From positions 58,323,700 through 58,387,699 of the forward strand of contig JAAALK010000283.1 in the NCBI GenBank assembly GCA_019279435.1: a stretch of DNA of 64,000 nucleotides, read 5' to 3'. Made by a program: the position numbers and the translations under genes. Every line of letters begins with the position of its first letter. Positions within the stretch are counted from its first letter, which is position 1. The notes under the pieces were generated by a model. That model had not been told where the DNA came from, searched no databases, and worked only from the letters and a program-made list of their open reading frames with translations. The DNA comes from Zizania palustris. Lineage: Eukaryota > Streptophyta > Magnoliopsida > Poales > Poaceae. Below, piece after piece: positions 10,021 to 22,013 of this stretch.

Positions 10021-11238
10021 AAGAATGCACTATGAGTAAAACATTACAGAAGTAAACAAGGATGTTTTTCTCAAAATGTTACATTTCACCTAAGAGAATT
10101 TTAGCATATATCAAGCGCTTCTGTATAAGTAAAACAACCATTGCGAGACATGCAATGATGGTAAATTTCACCTTTCTGGAAGCCTGGCGCTTGAAATTTG
10201 ATCGATCGAGGATGAATCTGCAACATATTTGAAATGGTAAGCTAAGACAATAATATCGAATACAAGATGTGTCATGTTGTCTAAAACTGAGCTGCCCAAG
10301 ATATGTTGCATAAAATGGATAAGAACACAGGAGCTGAAAAAATGGGTACTCATCCACAAGTTGAAAAAATGACCCCTTTCATCCATTGCAAACAAATCAA
10401 CTAAAGCGTCGCACTTGGCTTCTAAGCAAGCTTCGATCTCTCTAGCCATTTTTTTTGATAATCAACCATGTCCTGCAATGACATATCACACGTACATGCT
10501 TTCAATTTTACACATATGAGTTTTGAAATGAAATAATGTATCTTCTCTCTCCACTAAATGGTAAACAGATACATGAATCACTGATTGTCTGATTCCCTTG
10601 GGACATACACAGATACACTCAAAACTAAAATGAAACCTCAGATGACCAATTGGTAGTTCATATGACAACTTTCATTGCAAAAAGCTTGAAGCATTATACA
10701 TACAAGATTACACTAAGCATAAAAAGCAAGAACATATAAGCTATGTAGAAAGTGTGTCCAGGTACTCACGATGTGCTCGAGGTGGCGGATGCAAGGGGGA
10801 AAGAGAGAGGTCACCACAGTACATGACTTATATAGCTCCTCAGTTCAGTTTACCAAAGGAGGTAGGTAGCACAGTAAAACACCCAACATAGGTAAGATTA
10901 ACTTTATCATGGTCAAAGGTTCAGTGACTGTCGATGCGGTCTAGGCACTCAACAGTGCCTCCGCACATCCCCCAATGCACAGCACGACCCCACCCAGCAG
11001 GAAAAACGTACCTCCGGCACGAAGAAACAGAGGGGAACGCACAGAAGGAAGGCCACCGCCGACCGCCGGCGCGTACAGCGGCCATGCCGCCAAGGACTGC
11101 ATAGGAAGAACTCAACAAATCAAAACCAGTTTCGATGCAAACCACGAACCAAAAAAATTCGGGGACACAGTAGCGAGCATAGGGAATAAGCAGAAAATAA
11201 ATCCATAGCATGCACGAGACGAAGAACCTAGAGCTGAC
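10021..11238. other. Unassigned sequence downstream of the H2A.Z-like exon
   Basis: There is no convincing complete gene. On the minus strand a stretch starting with ATG at 10449 encodes a hydrophilic segment beginning MAREIEACLEAKCDALVDLF, then runs into AT-rich intron-like sequence. I do not recognise it. The remaining H2A.Z exons, which should lie here if the neighbouring exon belonged to an intact gene, were not found. The segment 10921-11110 is GC-richer and of unknown origin. Confidence 0.5.
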
Positions 11239-11355
11239 CTGAAGACTGGGATGGGACGAGTGGGAGACAGCAGCCTTCTCCCTGTTGTCCTTCTCCGCCG
11301 ATTCAGCAGCCATCGTCCTCGCCGCGAGCAAGGCCTTCCCTCTCTTCCCCGCCAT
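11239..11355 (-). pseudogene. Histone H2A.Z-like first-exon fragment
   Basis: Reading the minus strand from the ATG at 11355, 39 codons start MAGKRGKALLAARTMAAESA, continue EKDNREKAAVSHSS and end LQ, followed by a GT donor at 11238. The plant variant histone H2A.Z starts with a similar Lys/Ala-rich tail and has SRSSRAGLQ at this point, with an intron after LQ. Here SRSSRAG has become SHSSHPS and several basic residues are changed. The histone-fold exons (FPVGRI..) were not found on the downstream side. I infer a truncated pseudogene or a gene fragment captured by a transposon. H2A.Z would normally replace H2A in nucleosomes near transcription start sites. Confidence 0.7.
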
Positions 11356-11918
11356 CTCCCCACTTCCGCTCTGCTCGAACGCAATCCCCATGGTTAGATC
11401 CGGCCCCATCCCTTCATGTGTCGAGCACTCAGAGGTGGAGGGCCTCCTCGACAAGGCACTGAACATGCAGAAGCTTCTCAAGGAGCAGTGTCTCGGCGGG
11501 AGGCGATGGGGAGCGGGAATATAGATCGGGGCTGCGGACGAAGGCAAGACTGGAGCGCGGTGCGGCGGCCGATGGGGCGAGGATCGGTCGGCCGGCGAAC
11601 CAGCTGGCTGGAAACTGCGATTGCCCAAGCCGGGCGAGCGTGCGGCGAGCCAAGGAAGGCAGCAGACCACATCCGGCTAGGGTAGGTGAGGAGAGATTTG
11701 GGATTAGGATGAACAGAGAAAAGGGAGCAAGAAAAGGAATGTCCGCTTCAAAAATACCAAATAATTTGAAGGGTGTTTTGACAAAAATAAGCGCAGGACA
11801 CAACAGCCAATATTATGAAATAATTACCAAAGAACATAGGGGCGTTTTCGTGAAATAATGACGTGGCCGGCTGTGGGAGCAACGAAGGGCAGCTACTTTT
11901 AATATATCCAATTACTTA
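11356..11918. other. GC-rich region upstream of the H2A.Z-like exon
   Basis: Overlapping frames exist on both strands (plus 11285-11524 and minus 11429-11803) because the sequence is GC-rich, and none has a recognisable domain. The plus strand encodes a short Leu-rich segment (VEGLLDKALNMQKLLKEQ) that could be a coiled-coil gene fragment. It may be the 5' UTR or promoter of the histone-like gene or part of a composite captured segment. Confidence 0.4.
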
Positions 11919-12385
11919 AAATTCTCTGTCTCTATATATATACACGTACGCACAAACGGATTTATGGTTTGTACTGCGTGAAGTCGTCACACACTGTGCG
12001 TCAACACATGATACTCATGGTCGCTTCAGGTGTATTAGCAAGCTACTCACTCCGTTTTACTTTTAAATGATGCATTTAAATTCTATCTTAACGTTTGATC
12101 ATTCGTTTTATTCAAAAATTTTATGTAAATATACAAAAATATAAGTTATAATTGAAGTGCTTTCAGTAATAAAATAAATTATAACAAAATAAATGATATT
12201 TTAAAAAGTTTTTTGAATAAAACGAATAATCAAATGTTGAGATAAAAGCCAACTGCGTTATTTAAAAGTAAACGGAGGGAGTACATGAAATGAGTATCAT
12301 GCGCTGACGCGCACATCGCGACGACTTCTCACGGTACAAACCATAAATCCATTTGTGTGTATATATATATAGAGAAGGAATTTTA
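11919..12385. mobile_element. Foldback/MITE-like element with long inverted arms
   Basis: The left arm (11919-12014) and right arm (12290-12385) are imperfect inverted copies of about 95 bp. Both include GGATTTATGGTTTGTAC, GAAGTCGTC and ATGATACTCAT motifs in opposite orientation. The ends read AAATTCTCTGTCTC and, inverted, AAATTCCTTCTC. A Stowaway MITE sits between the arms. No clear target duplication was found, so the exact ends and superfamily are uncertain. Confidence 0.7.
12046..12281. mobile_element. Stowaway MITE nested in the foldback element
   Basis: Terminal repeats CTCACTCCGTTTTACTTTTAA and the inverse of TTAAAAGTAAACGGAGGGAG are flanked by TA dinucleotides (12044-12045 and 12282-12283). 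This is the Tc1/mariner-derived Stowaway signature. The element is 236 bp, AT-rich and noncoding. Confidence 0.9.
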
Positions 12386-12539
12386 CGGTGTCCATAAATT
12401 TTGTGGACCATTAAATCCATATAATCAACGACTCATATTTAAAATCAGTGACTTATTATTTCTAGGAGGTCATATAACTTTTTTTATATATGTGGGTCTA
12501 TATATATGATACATGCAACAATTGATTTTTTTTCTAAAT

Positions 12540-14521
12540 TGAGAAACCAAGGGTTGGTTTCAGTGTTTGTGATGAGTGATTGACAGGCTTTTACCCTCGG
12601 GTTCGAAGGGGTACCTTCGAAGTGGGTTCGGAGGTTGGACCTCCGGAGGGTGTTCGGAGGAGGTTTCACCGAAGGGTGTTCAGTGGTTTGCTTGCTGCAG
12701 CTGTTGCAGCGGAGTGTGCATGTCGGAGGGGTCCGACAGTACACGATGACTGGGTCTGTACCGAAGGCTTCGGTACTTTGGGCGGTACACCGGATTGTGT
12801 GCCGGAGGTTGCTAACCCGAAGAGGTCTCCGGAGTACTGGACACACTTGTCTGTTTGTTTGTGGTGCGCAGGGACTTCAGAGGCGATGGACGGTTCGCGG
12901 CAGGTGAACCTGGGTCAAGCGGGAGACTTGATGCCAGGGGAGCGGGGAGCTCCGTCACGGTGGCTGCGAAGGGGTCTAGGTCGGTCCTCGGGTCGAGGTG
13001 CGCCAGGTGAAGGCAGAGAGTGCGGAGCGTGGCTCCGGGTGAAGGTACTCCGAGACAAAGTCCTCGGAGGTGAGACACTTCGAAGGTACTCCGGATGGAG
13101 TGACTTCGGAGTATGGTGGATCAAGTCCTCTGCGGAGGCAAGGAGTTCGAAGTGTGCTCCGAAGGGAGACATTCGAAGGTACCCGACGAAGGTCTCAGAA
13201 GTCGAGGTGCATCGAAGGCATGGTCCGGGTGAGGCTCGTCGAGGAGTGTGCTCGGGGAGAGACACTGCGACAAAGGGCTCATGGAATGCTTCGTGCGGAG
13301 GCCTTGGACGAAGGAGGGACTTCGAAGGGTGGTACTCCGAAGGTGGGGCTTCGGAGTGTGGTTGTCTTGTGGTACTTCGGCCTGCATGGCTTCGGTACAC
13401 GGACTGACGGAGTTCGAGCTGGGCGGAAGCTGTGAAGCCGTGGTGGTCCACTCCGGAGGTGTTGGTGCGAAGGCCCAAGGGCTTTGACGGCTTCGGCTCA
13501 AAACCGTCACTGTATCGAAGGCTGACTTCAGTGAAGCAAAGGCCATCTGGCTCAAGGCTTCTCACCGAAGCTATCGCACCCCTCGCGTGCGAAGGGGGCT
13601 TCAGAAAGGTCAAAGGCTGCAAGTCGGACAGTGTCTGCTCTACAAAAAGCTGGCGCTGTCTCCTCTGCAAAGGCTGACAGAGAAGCCTCCAATAAAGTTG
13701 ACTACCTTTTGTACCCCTTAGTTCTGTAGAGACAAATCCAATGTAAACCCTAGGGGTAAAGTAGTCACTTCCTTTGGGTGAACTGTGGGCTATAAATATG
13801 GGGGCTCGGTAGGTAACATTTAACACTTTAAGCATTTACTGTTGAGCTCCTGTACCAGCCACACACTTCGTTGTATTCATCCAGAGTTCAATTTTATTGT
13901 GTTCCTTGTTCAAGCGGAGAAGCCCTGCTTCTGTGTGCTTTTTGCTTGAGCTCGTTTTACATACCTTGCTAGTTGTAGTGCACCGAAGCCTGTCTAGGCA
14001 AAGAGTGTTTTGTGTGAAGTGTGTTTTTCAGTGTGCGTTCGCTCTGTGTAACAGGAGGCTAGACCTCACTGCTTACTAGCGAAGCCCTGATCGAAGCCTG
14101 TTTTGCTTCTTGTGTCGAAGCCCCTAGCGAAGTCTATTAGTGTGCGTTTAGACCTTCGTGTACGAAGCCCAGCACCAGTTGCTGCTGCCAAGTACTTGGT
14201 CGAAGTCCTCAGAGGGCCGCCCACTCTTGCGAAGGGTGAAGTGCGAAGCCTGCTCGAAGCACCCTGTGTGCGGAGCCTGCACTGACTTAGCAGAGTAGAT
14301 TTTCGAGGGTTGTGAGTGGAGCGAAGTCTTCTTGGCTTCGAACTTTTGCTCCTGCGAAGCCTGTGTTCGGAGTTGTCAAAACACCTCCGAACCAGACCTT
14401 CGAAGGTAGTGTTCGAAGCCTGTTCCGCAGAAGACAGAACTAAAATCAGAAGGCTGTTTTTAGCCTGAAATTTTAAAAGCTCCCATTCACCCCCCCTCTG
14501 GTCGCCGTTTTTGGTCCAACA
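12540..14521 (+). repeat. Solo LTR of the same Sirevirus family
   Basis: This 1982 bp sequence starts TGAGAAACC and ends CCAACA. It aligns along its length with the LTR at 7652-9694 but with many substitutions and small indels. It is flanked by a perfect five-base duplication TAAAT (12535-12539 and 14522-14526), so it is a solo LTR left by LTR-LTR recombination after an older insertion. The TATA box CTATAAATATG is near 13791. Open frames such as 12580-13407 and 12915-13835 (minus) are LTR composition and not genes. Confidence 0.97.
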
Positions 14522-14746
14522 TAAATATACCAAAAAAATTCGCACGCTAACAAATTAATTATAGCATACAATATAAAAAATGAAATAATCAACGAATTTT
14601 TCGTTTCTAGCTGCACGGGAATGACGGGAAGAAAAAAAGAAAACATAGCATCGGAATTCATAGTTCCTTCCCACGCGTCAATTTAATTTTTCAGGCAGTG
14701 TTGCTCGCAATGAGCGAATCAAATGTATTGTTATCTCGATGATGAT

Positions 14747-16759
14747 CACTACAACAATCCAACAAACTTCCATCGGCCAAAGCTGACGGAAGTTAGCTCT
14801 TTCCTGACAGAAGAAGCTAACTTCCGTCGGCTTCACGTGACCGACGGAAGTTATCGGGGTATTGAGCCACATCAGCAAAAGCACTCTTAACTTCCGTCGG
14901 CTAATATACGGCCGATGGAAGTTAATAGAAAAACAGAAAAAACGAAAAAAAGTAACTTCCGTCGGCTAATGTGTAGCCGACGGAAGTTACCTTTTCCTTT
15001 TTTAAAAAACAATTGTACATTTTGTTATATCAGTGCAATTTCAAGCATATAAATCATAGCAAGAAAAAAGGCAAATGCAACAGACAACAAACATTGCAAA
15101 AAAGGACAGTGAGGTTATTATGAGGATGGATAAAACTAGCACAAATGACTTGCTTGTCACGGCATTATGATTATCAGTAAAATGTTTACCCAAACGCATC
15201 CATACAGGCACATCAGAAACAATTGTCATATGATAGAAACAGAACAGATTAACTGTGTGATGTTACAATGAGATGCCATTATATAAATATTTGACTAGGC
15301 ATTATAATCTACTCATTTTCTGTTCAATTGAGAACAAGCAGATGAGTACTCACCTGAAAAAATGAGCACCAACATTGGTATCTTATTTCATTGTCCAGTG
15401 AGGTCTCCTGCCATTGCCCTAGATATTAAATGGTTGAGACTTGAGACTTCAAACATTTCCAAAGGATCACATTATTTCTTGCTCTCATCCATCAACCTTC
15501 TCAAGGCTCCAATGGAACAACCCAAATGTGAACCTTCATTGAAGGTCGCCACCGCCAGCATGGAAAATCCAAGTTCTAATGCAATTGGATACAATGAACA
15601 AACTAGTGTAGACTCGGCAATACTGAAGGACCTTCACTTATTAAAGGTAAACACCATTGTTCACGGAACATAGCATTACCACCCTCCATGTTTTGATGCA
15701 ATCAATAGTGCAATGAAGCTACTACCTACAGCACAGAAAATTACACTGCTTCCTGCTAGTCATAAGAAATTAAAGTTTAACACTAGGCATTGTTCACGAC
15801 TGGCTCGCACATAGCATTCTAGGGTAAAAAATCTGACGAGCTATTCTCAAAGATGGAGAGAAGGGCACCAATCCATTGTGCAACAGGAGGAACAACTAGC
15901 CTGGTCGGAGATGAACATACTGAGCATCTTCATACCGTAGGAGGACGGGCCCGAAGGCACCGCGGCGTGCGGCACCCCTTGCGCGTCGATCCCAGCATTG
16001 TCCTGCGCCTCCCTCCACCACCTGCATTCGTAATCCGCCCGCGCCCTCCTCCGGTCAGTCAAGGTGGAGCAGCCGAGATTGGATCGGGGCGTCGCTAGGG
16101 TTTCCTTACTGGTGGAGCACGAGGAAGACGCGGTCGTCGTCATCCGCGGTGGCGGAGGTGGTCGGGTCGTCGCCGCCGCCCACGCCGACGGGCGAAGTGG
16201 TCTCTCTCGATTGACTCGACGCCGACGGTGCTCGGCTAGTCAACTCTTCGCTCGACCACTCCATTGACGGGGGAGGCGATGGCTGGCTGGGCAGGGTGGG
16301 CGGAGGCGGGGGTCGGCCAAGCGAGGGAGGCAACCAGCCGAGCGGTGGCGGCGATGGTCGGGTGGTATGGTGGCGGCAGCGGAGGCGGGGAGGCGGCAAC
16401 CGGGAGGCGGGGGCGGAAAAACTAGGGTTAAACTAGGTAGGCGCGTGGGGAAAAATAGAGGCGGGCTGGGAAAAATCACGTTGTTGGAAACATATCTTCC
16501 GTCGGCCACAGCTAAAGCCGACGGAAGTTAACTTTAACTTCCGTCGGCTTTAAAGTTGGCCGACGGAAGTTAAAGTTTTTATCCCGGGTAGGGGCTGAAG
16601 ACTTTTAACTTCCGTCGGCCACAATTAAAAGCCGACGAAAGTTAATTTAACTTTCGTCGACTCCTGTAGATCGACAGAAGTGAATTAACTTCCGTCGGCT
16701 TTTCCGAAAGCCGACGAAAATTAAAATTGCCGATGAAAATTTCATGTTTTCTTGTAGTG
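14747..16759. mobile_element. Non-autonomous CACTA element, TCCGTCGGC subterminal repeats
   Basis: Ends CACTACAACAA and CTTGTAGTG are flanked by the 3-bp duplication GAT (14744-14746 and 16760-16762). Both subterminal regions carry many copies, in both orientations, of AACTTCCGTCGGC, the kind of site CACTA transposases bind. No transposase is present. The centre (about 15340-16440) has gene-like content, including a GC-rich island at 15860-16420, and may be captured host DNA. At 2013 bp it depends on an autonomous partner. Confidence 0.93.
15362..16420. other. Possible captured gene fragments inside the CACTA element
   Basis: A plus-strand frame (15362-15673, 103 residues) has ordinary amino acid composition. 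A minus-strand GC-rich block (16420-15847) contains two Ser/Thr-rich frames resembling a first coding exon with 5' UTR. I recognise no domain in either. Gene-like, GC-rich sequence in an otherwise repeat-ended, transposase-less element suggests transduplication, but this is inference. Confidence 0.35.
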
Positions 16760-16905
16760 GATGGGCCTTCCTTTCTATTTCTACAACAATAAAAAATAGC
16801 AAGCCATGCCATTATATTCCATTATATTTTAGTATCTAACTCAATGGAAAAACATATGTCTACCGTACCACACCTGCCATCAAACTCGATAACTTTATCT
16901 ACTAA

Positions 16906-17128
16906 GGTAGTGTTTGGTTTAGTTTACGATGAGGAATGGAAAGAGATGATTTGGAATCATCTCGTTCGGCAAAAAAATTAGTACTATATGATTCATCATC
17001 TATATGGAATATTATCTTTCTCGGTGTTGTTCGGTTCCACTCGATTCCACCTGATCTCTCGAACCAAACAACAGTATCACCTCATATCCAATAACTATTC
17101 CTTTCTGTATAGGGAACCAAATACCACC
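16906..17128. mobile_element. Tourist-like MITE (PIF/Harbinger)
   Basis: Ends GGTAGTGTTTGGTT and, inverted, GGTGGTATTTGGTT are flanked by TAA on both sides (16903-16905 and 17129-17131). Length is 223 bp and there is no coding capacity. Confidence 0.8.
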
Positions 17129-17131
17129 TAA

Positions 17132-18594
17132 GTGTGTCAGTATAATGAGATCATAAATAGCAATGCCAACACTCTTGATGTCTTAGGTATTTTGAAAGTA
17201 TCACATAAAAAAATCTGATGTGACAAAAAAACATAAAGAAGAGAGAGAGTAAAAAAATGAAGAAACATGTCTTTACTATATTATCACAATATATAAGATA
17301 GGAATTAAAAGTGTGATTGGATGAGAGGAAGGAGAAAGAAAAGAGAGATATAAAAAATTTATTGTGTACCCATATTAAAAAATTAGAGTTAGAAGTATCT
17401 TTTCTAAAAAAAATAGTGTCTTGTTGATATGATAATATAAGACATCAAGGTCAAAGAAACTATGAAACTATGAATTTTACTATGAATTGAGACTATCTTA
17501 ATAATTAATAATAATGGTGAAGTTATAAATGATTTGCACCACTAATGGGCTACCTAAGGCCCAACCTATGGCTGGGTTGGAAACGTAGGGCTCAGCCTCT
17601 ACAACCTTCCTATATTTGGAAAAAATGCATATATATATTAAAATAGTTCACGCGGGTGTGACTTTGTTTGAAGGTCATGATGTGTCGGGATGTGAATGAG
17701 AATTTCCAGGGAGGTCACATCTTGTTTTACTCTCGCCTAAGCACGCTTAAGTAACATTGAAGTTCTAATAAGATTTGGTGCCAGCTAACTCACATCTTTT
17801 ATATATATATATATATATAATGTCGAGTTTACAGAGCTAGACATCATGGTTCTTATTGATCGGCCAATAGTCGGTAAGGGTATTACCGACAAATGGTCGA
17901 TCGATAGAGTCTTTGTATATATCTGATTATTAGACCTGTTGACATGTGTATGAAAGGATCTATCTGCCAATCTTTTAAAAGTTAATAGGTATATATGCTT
18001 GTTTTCGCTCGCCATTAGAGACCTAACTTGGATATCTATCTTGAAGTGCTGATACATAACATACTTAAAATATGGTTCTTCAGATCTCGTAGCAGCTGCT
18101 TCCATATTGGCTACATGTAACCAATATGGAAGCAGCAGATAACATGTAACAGTCAGAAACCGGATAAAATTCAAATTTTGAATTCAAAAACTAGAACGAA
18201 CTGAACGTTTACCGCCGCGAGCGGTTTAATTAGCTTCGTTACCACTCAGTAACCGCGCGCGCTAGCTAGCCGAGATGCCAGCTTGAATTATTAGCTACAG
18301 TAGCAAACAAGTTTGTGTGAAAAAACTGATCGGTTCAAAAAAACATTAAAATTAGGAAAAATATATTTTCAATGAAAACTTTTATACCTGCTTCTTCGAA
18401 ACATTTTTTTTCAACAAAACTTTTATATTTGTATTTGTAACTGTCCAAACGAAAAAAAAACTATCATAAAAGAACAACGATAAAACCCTAATATAATATT
18501 TGAAATTAAATTCTATAATTTAAATTTCTCTAATACTAGAGCCTACATATATATTTATGTTTGTGGGCTAATTGTAAAGGAAGACATGACTACT
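17132..18594. other. AT-rich intergenic DNA
   Basis: No gene or well-bounded element was recognised. It contains an (AT)n tract near 17800-17820 and a perfect 15-bp hairpin at 18096-18135. The minus-strand frame at 17785-18174 starts in the simple repeat and has no domain. Confidence 0.5.
18096..18135. repeat. Short perfect hairpin
   Basis: CTGCTTCCATATTGG (18096-18110) and its exact inverse (18121-18135) surround a 10-base loop. It is isolated, with no nearby gene. It is too short to call a miRNA precursor. Confidence 0.7.
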
Positions 18595-18874
18595 ACGTGG
18601 GGCACTCGGCGAAGCCCTGTTAACGGCCACCCCGGCCGTCAACCGGCTAAGTTTGCCGAGTGCTATACGTGGCACTCGGCGAAGTCTATATTGCACTCGG
18701 CAAAGACTTCGCCGAGTGCCCGATAAAAAGCACTCGGCGAACCCTCACGTCGTCGACACAGCTATCGCCGAGTGGGGTTCGCCGAGTGTGGCACTCGGCG
18801 AAGCCTTTGCCGAGTGCATTGTGGGCTTCGCCGAGTGCCCTAGGCACTCGGCAAATTACTGTATTCCCGTAGTG
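18595..18874. mobile_element. CACTA terminal fragment (GCCGAGTG family)
   Basis: Only one end remains, finishing TTCCCGTAGTG at 18874. The sequence is the inverse of the left arm of the element beginning at 36854 and shares the motif order of GCCGAGTGC repeats and the GTTAACGGC block. The other end is missing, so this is a truncated relic. Frames in it (18653-18886 and others) are repeat artefacts. Confidence 0.85.
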
Positions 18875-19978
18875 TGTCATAAATAGTGAAAAAATAGATA
18901 GTGTTTTAGCATTTAGTAAAAAAATGTTTCGAACAGGTACAATATTCGTTGATGTTGTTTGTAACACTAAGAAATCACTACATGAAATACTGATATTTTT
19001 TGGTGTTTCGTATAATGGTTTGTTAGTGTTGCAAATACTATTTTTGAATGCTTTGTATCTGTTTAAAACATTTTTTATCAAGTAAAGAAATATTTTTCAC
19101 TAAATTCAATTTTGTGTACTTTCAAATTGTAAATGTGCGTAGCCTTGCCAGGCTCAACTACTCTGAAAGTAACATGCGATATACGAGCTGGCTAAATATA
19201 TGGACGTAAGGTACAACGAAGATAAACGAGCAATCACATTCAAGACCTACAATATACGTACGTCGTACAACACAAATAGTTTGAAAATTGACGTGTGATT
19301 AAATACTATACATCAATTTCTATATATCTTGCCGACCATATGCATGCATTCATCTCCTGCATGTACAACAATTAATTCCAGTTCATATCGTCCGTCGAGC
19401 TCTCGTGCCACTCATTTGGATTTGTTGGATCTATCAGAGAATGAAGGCAGTACGTAGTGAACGAGAGGAGCTAAACGACGTACGTTTTATGAAAAGATGA
19501 GTTGACATAGGATTAGAGCAAAAACATAATCTATTTCGTTTCGAGAAAAAGCTTGTGTTGATAGCATTCCATCGTATCACACGGTTTGATCTTATAAGCT
19601 CTATTGGAAATAGTCGGAAATAATACTTAAGATTAATTTAGACCATTGATTTTAGTTAGGATTAAAAATAAAATAAAATAAAAAATACTTGTCACCGACG
19701 GATAATTGGGAAATCAGTGATTAAAATTGAAAAGTTGGCGTAGAAAATTGGAAAGCCAGTGTAGAAAAATCAAGGGTTACATATTACCTAAGTCACCGTT
19801 TTTAATTCTAACCATTTAATCAAAAATACATGAACAGTCCTGGTGTACTGTAAAATTTACTATATATATATTGTTAGAGATATGTGTTGAATAGGTATTT
19901 GATTTGGTTATGATTGGACTTTGAGTTGTAATTAAGGAATAGATAGAGTCTTAGTCTCGTACTATATATACCTAGGAG

Positions 19979-20025
<47 letters not shown>

Positions 20026-20865
20026 GCCAATTCCCGTGTAACAAAAAAAGGAGAGACACTATAACAAGATAGGTGGTCAGTTTGGGCGCGCAACATTGCC
20101 GCAATGTGCCCGAATGACGATGTAGACACCGTTCATGGGGAGGAGCGCCAATAGTCATGTCCCAAAATCATAAAACTTCGTTACCAAATATCCACTACAA
20201 AATTCTCATGGTTCATGACGTACAATTTTCATCACAGATTGTAAAAATCTCATCATAAAACTGTATCTACGACGGTTTCAGATATCACATGTATTGAGCG
20301 TTATGGATTAAGCCGCGTGATAGTTCTTTTAAACCGTCACGAATAAACTTATTCTATGACGTTTTGTTTACCGTGATAGTTTCAATAAACGTCACTACGA
20401 ATCTGTGGTAGACTAAGGGATTTGTTGTTGTGATTATGCCTCGGTGTTGTCTCTTGATTTTCGTAACATATATAATTATTTTGAGTATCTTTAATTAGTG
20501 TTCAAACTTGTAGAAACAGCTAGCTAGTAGTCATCATATGTACGAGCTATAGAGCTCGTACTCCGTACAATATACGGAACGAAGTGAACATACGAGTCCG
20601 ATCACAGCATGCAACATAAATCATGATATCGTGCATTATTATTCAGTGGCAAAGTGCCACCGGTTGAATCATTATATTTCATTCCTTCAATTCCCTCTGT
20701 GGGACCTTAATTTGGCTTGGCCTTCTCGGCTGAGTATTATTGCATATTTTCGTTTCAGAATATTAGAACAAACATTTGGGTTTAAAATTTGCTCTAAACG
20801 TATTAATCTAATATTTATAAATGATTTTTTATTTTCAAAATACCCATATATATATATACTATCAC
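18875..20865. other. Intergenic DNA with a conserved GRP-upstream block and (AT)n
   Basis: No gene was found. The segment 19207-19370 is similar to 27371-27500 upstream of the second GRP gene, so it is a piece of the ancestral duplicated unit. A pure (AT)n tract lies at 19981-20022. Near 20057-20433 the ends CACTATAACAAG and TTGTTGTTGTG hint at another degraded CACTA-type or similar element, but no matching target duplication was seen. Confidence 0.55.
19981..20022. repeat. (AT)n microsatellite
   Basis: This is an uninterrupted AT dinucleotide run of about 42 bases. Confidence 0.98.
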
Positions 20866-21134
20866 CGTAGGGTATATAATATAAGATTTTTTAAAATAAT
20901 AATATATTTTTTAAAAAAATTCAAATCTGTATGCCCGTTTCAAAAAATTACAGAAGTAGAATGCAGTCGGTACTTGAAGTGCCGACTAAAGCTGACGTGG
21001 CATCCAGTTGGCACTTCAAGTGCCGACCGCATACTAGTTTTGCAAATTTTTCAAATGGACATACAAATTTTATTTTTTTTAAAAAAATATTATTTTTTTT
21101 AAAAAAGTCTATAATATTATCTCTGGTACCCTAG
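20866..21134. mobile_element. Foldback element with about 115-bp inverted arms
   Basis: The left half (from GTAGGGTATATAATAT) and right half (ending GGTACCCTAG) are inverted copies. They meet at the palindromic core GTACTTGAAGTGCCGAC / GTTGGCACTTCAAGTGCCGAC near 20970-21025. The arms are AT-rich with T/A runs. No target duplication or coding capacity was identified, and the superfamily is unknown. Confidence 0.7.
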
Positions 21135-21733
21135 ATAGGCTTCAGTAGAGTATATTGGAGACAGGCTCATCCCATTGAGAAAATCAAAATGAATATGTTA
21201 CGTTGAGATATAACAAGAATTATTATATGATTATAATTAGGAAACTAACAACCTTGAGATAAGAAAGTATCCCACCGTAATCTCTTTAAAACAGCAACCA
21301 AATAGGGATGTGATATATATAACCTCGCTCTATGCACCTTATAAGGTGGACGAGAGAACCCTAAAGCTCATACAACAATACAATTAATGAAAGACATCTA
21401 GATTTATCTACACTCAATCGATACACTTACATCCAAACCATAAAACTACACGTTGGGCTATTATCTTAGAGGAGGTCAGGACCTTTCTAAATCATTTATA
21501 TTTGTTAATTTTCTGTGCCAACCATTGAGTCTCGAGTCTCGGATCCGGCGCTTCCAAATGACACCGAAGATATCCTTTTGATAGGCTGCTTAGCAAAACC
21601 CGATAATCACTGAATATGATTACTCGTTACTCTACCCAACTACTTCTAGCTAGGTCTACACTAAAGCCACCTCAAGAAGAGTATGTAATCTGGTTTTCTT
21701 ACTCAACTCTTTAATAAATGTGCCAAAGCCTAA

Positions 21734-22013
21734 GGGCATGTACAATGGGTGTCTTGAGTTGTGTCTTCGGGTGTGTCTAAGGGGGTAAATGTAAAAAAAC
21801 TCAAGACACGTCTCTTAACGAAGACACTGTGTCTTGGTTCTATGCTCGAGGCATAGGACTAGCTGATTGGTCAATTTAATTTATTGAATGCTCTGATTGG
21901 TGCAATGAATATAGCAAGATACAGATTTTAGACACGCCCAATGTACTATATTGTGTTTTAGCTATGTCTTATGCTTGGAGTACCGTGCAGCAGTGTCAGG
22001 GTTGTACATGCCC
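21734..22013. mobile_element. Tourist-like MITE
   Basis: Perfect 12-bp terminal inverted repeats GGGCATGTACAA are flanked by TAA (21731-21733 and 22014-22016). It is 280 bp and noncoding. It sits about 520 bp upstream of the first GRP start codon, within plausible promoter range. Confidence 0.9.

Noticed and set aside
12580..13835. Long open frames (275 aa plus, 306 aa minus) in the 12.5-13.8 kb region
   Set aside because: They lie entirely in a solo LTR with TSD TAAAT. Equivalent overlapping frames occur in the 3' LTR. They reflect CpG-rich repeat composition and have no domain.
18096..18135. Hairpin as a possible miRNA precursor
   Set aside because: A 15-bp stem with a 10-base loop is too short for a plant miRNA precursor. 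It is listed only as a hairpin.
20057..20433. Possible CACTA element with CACTATAACAAG and TTGTTGTTGTG ends
   Set aside because: The flanking bases do not form a matching 3-bp duplication and the ends differ, so the boundaries could not be supported.
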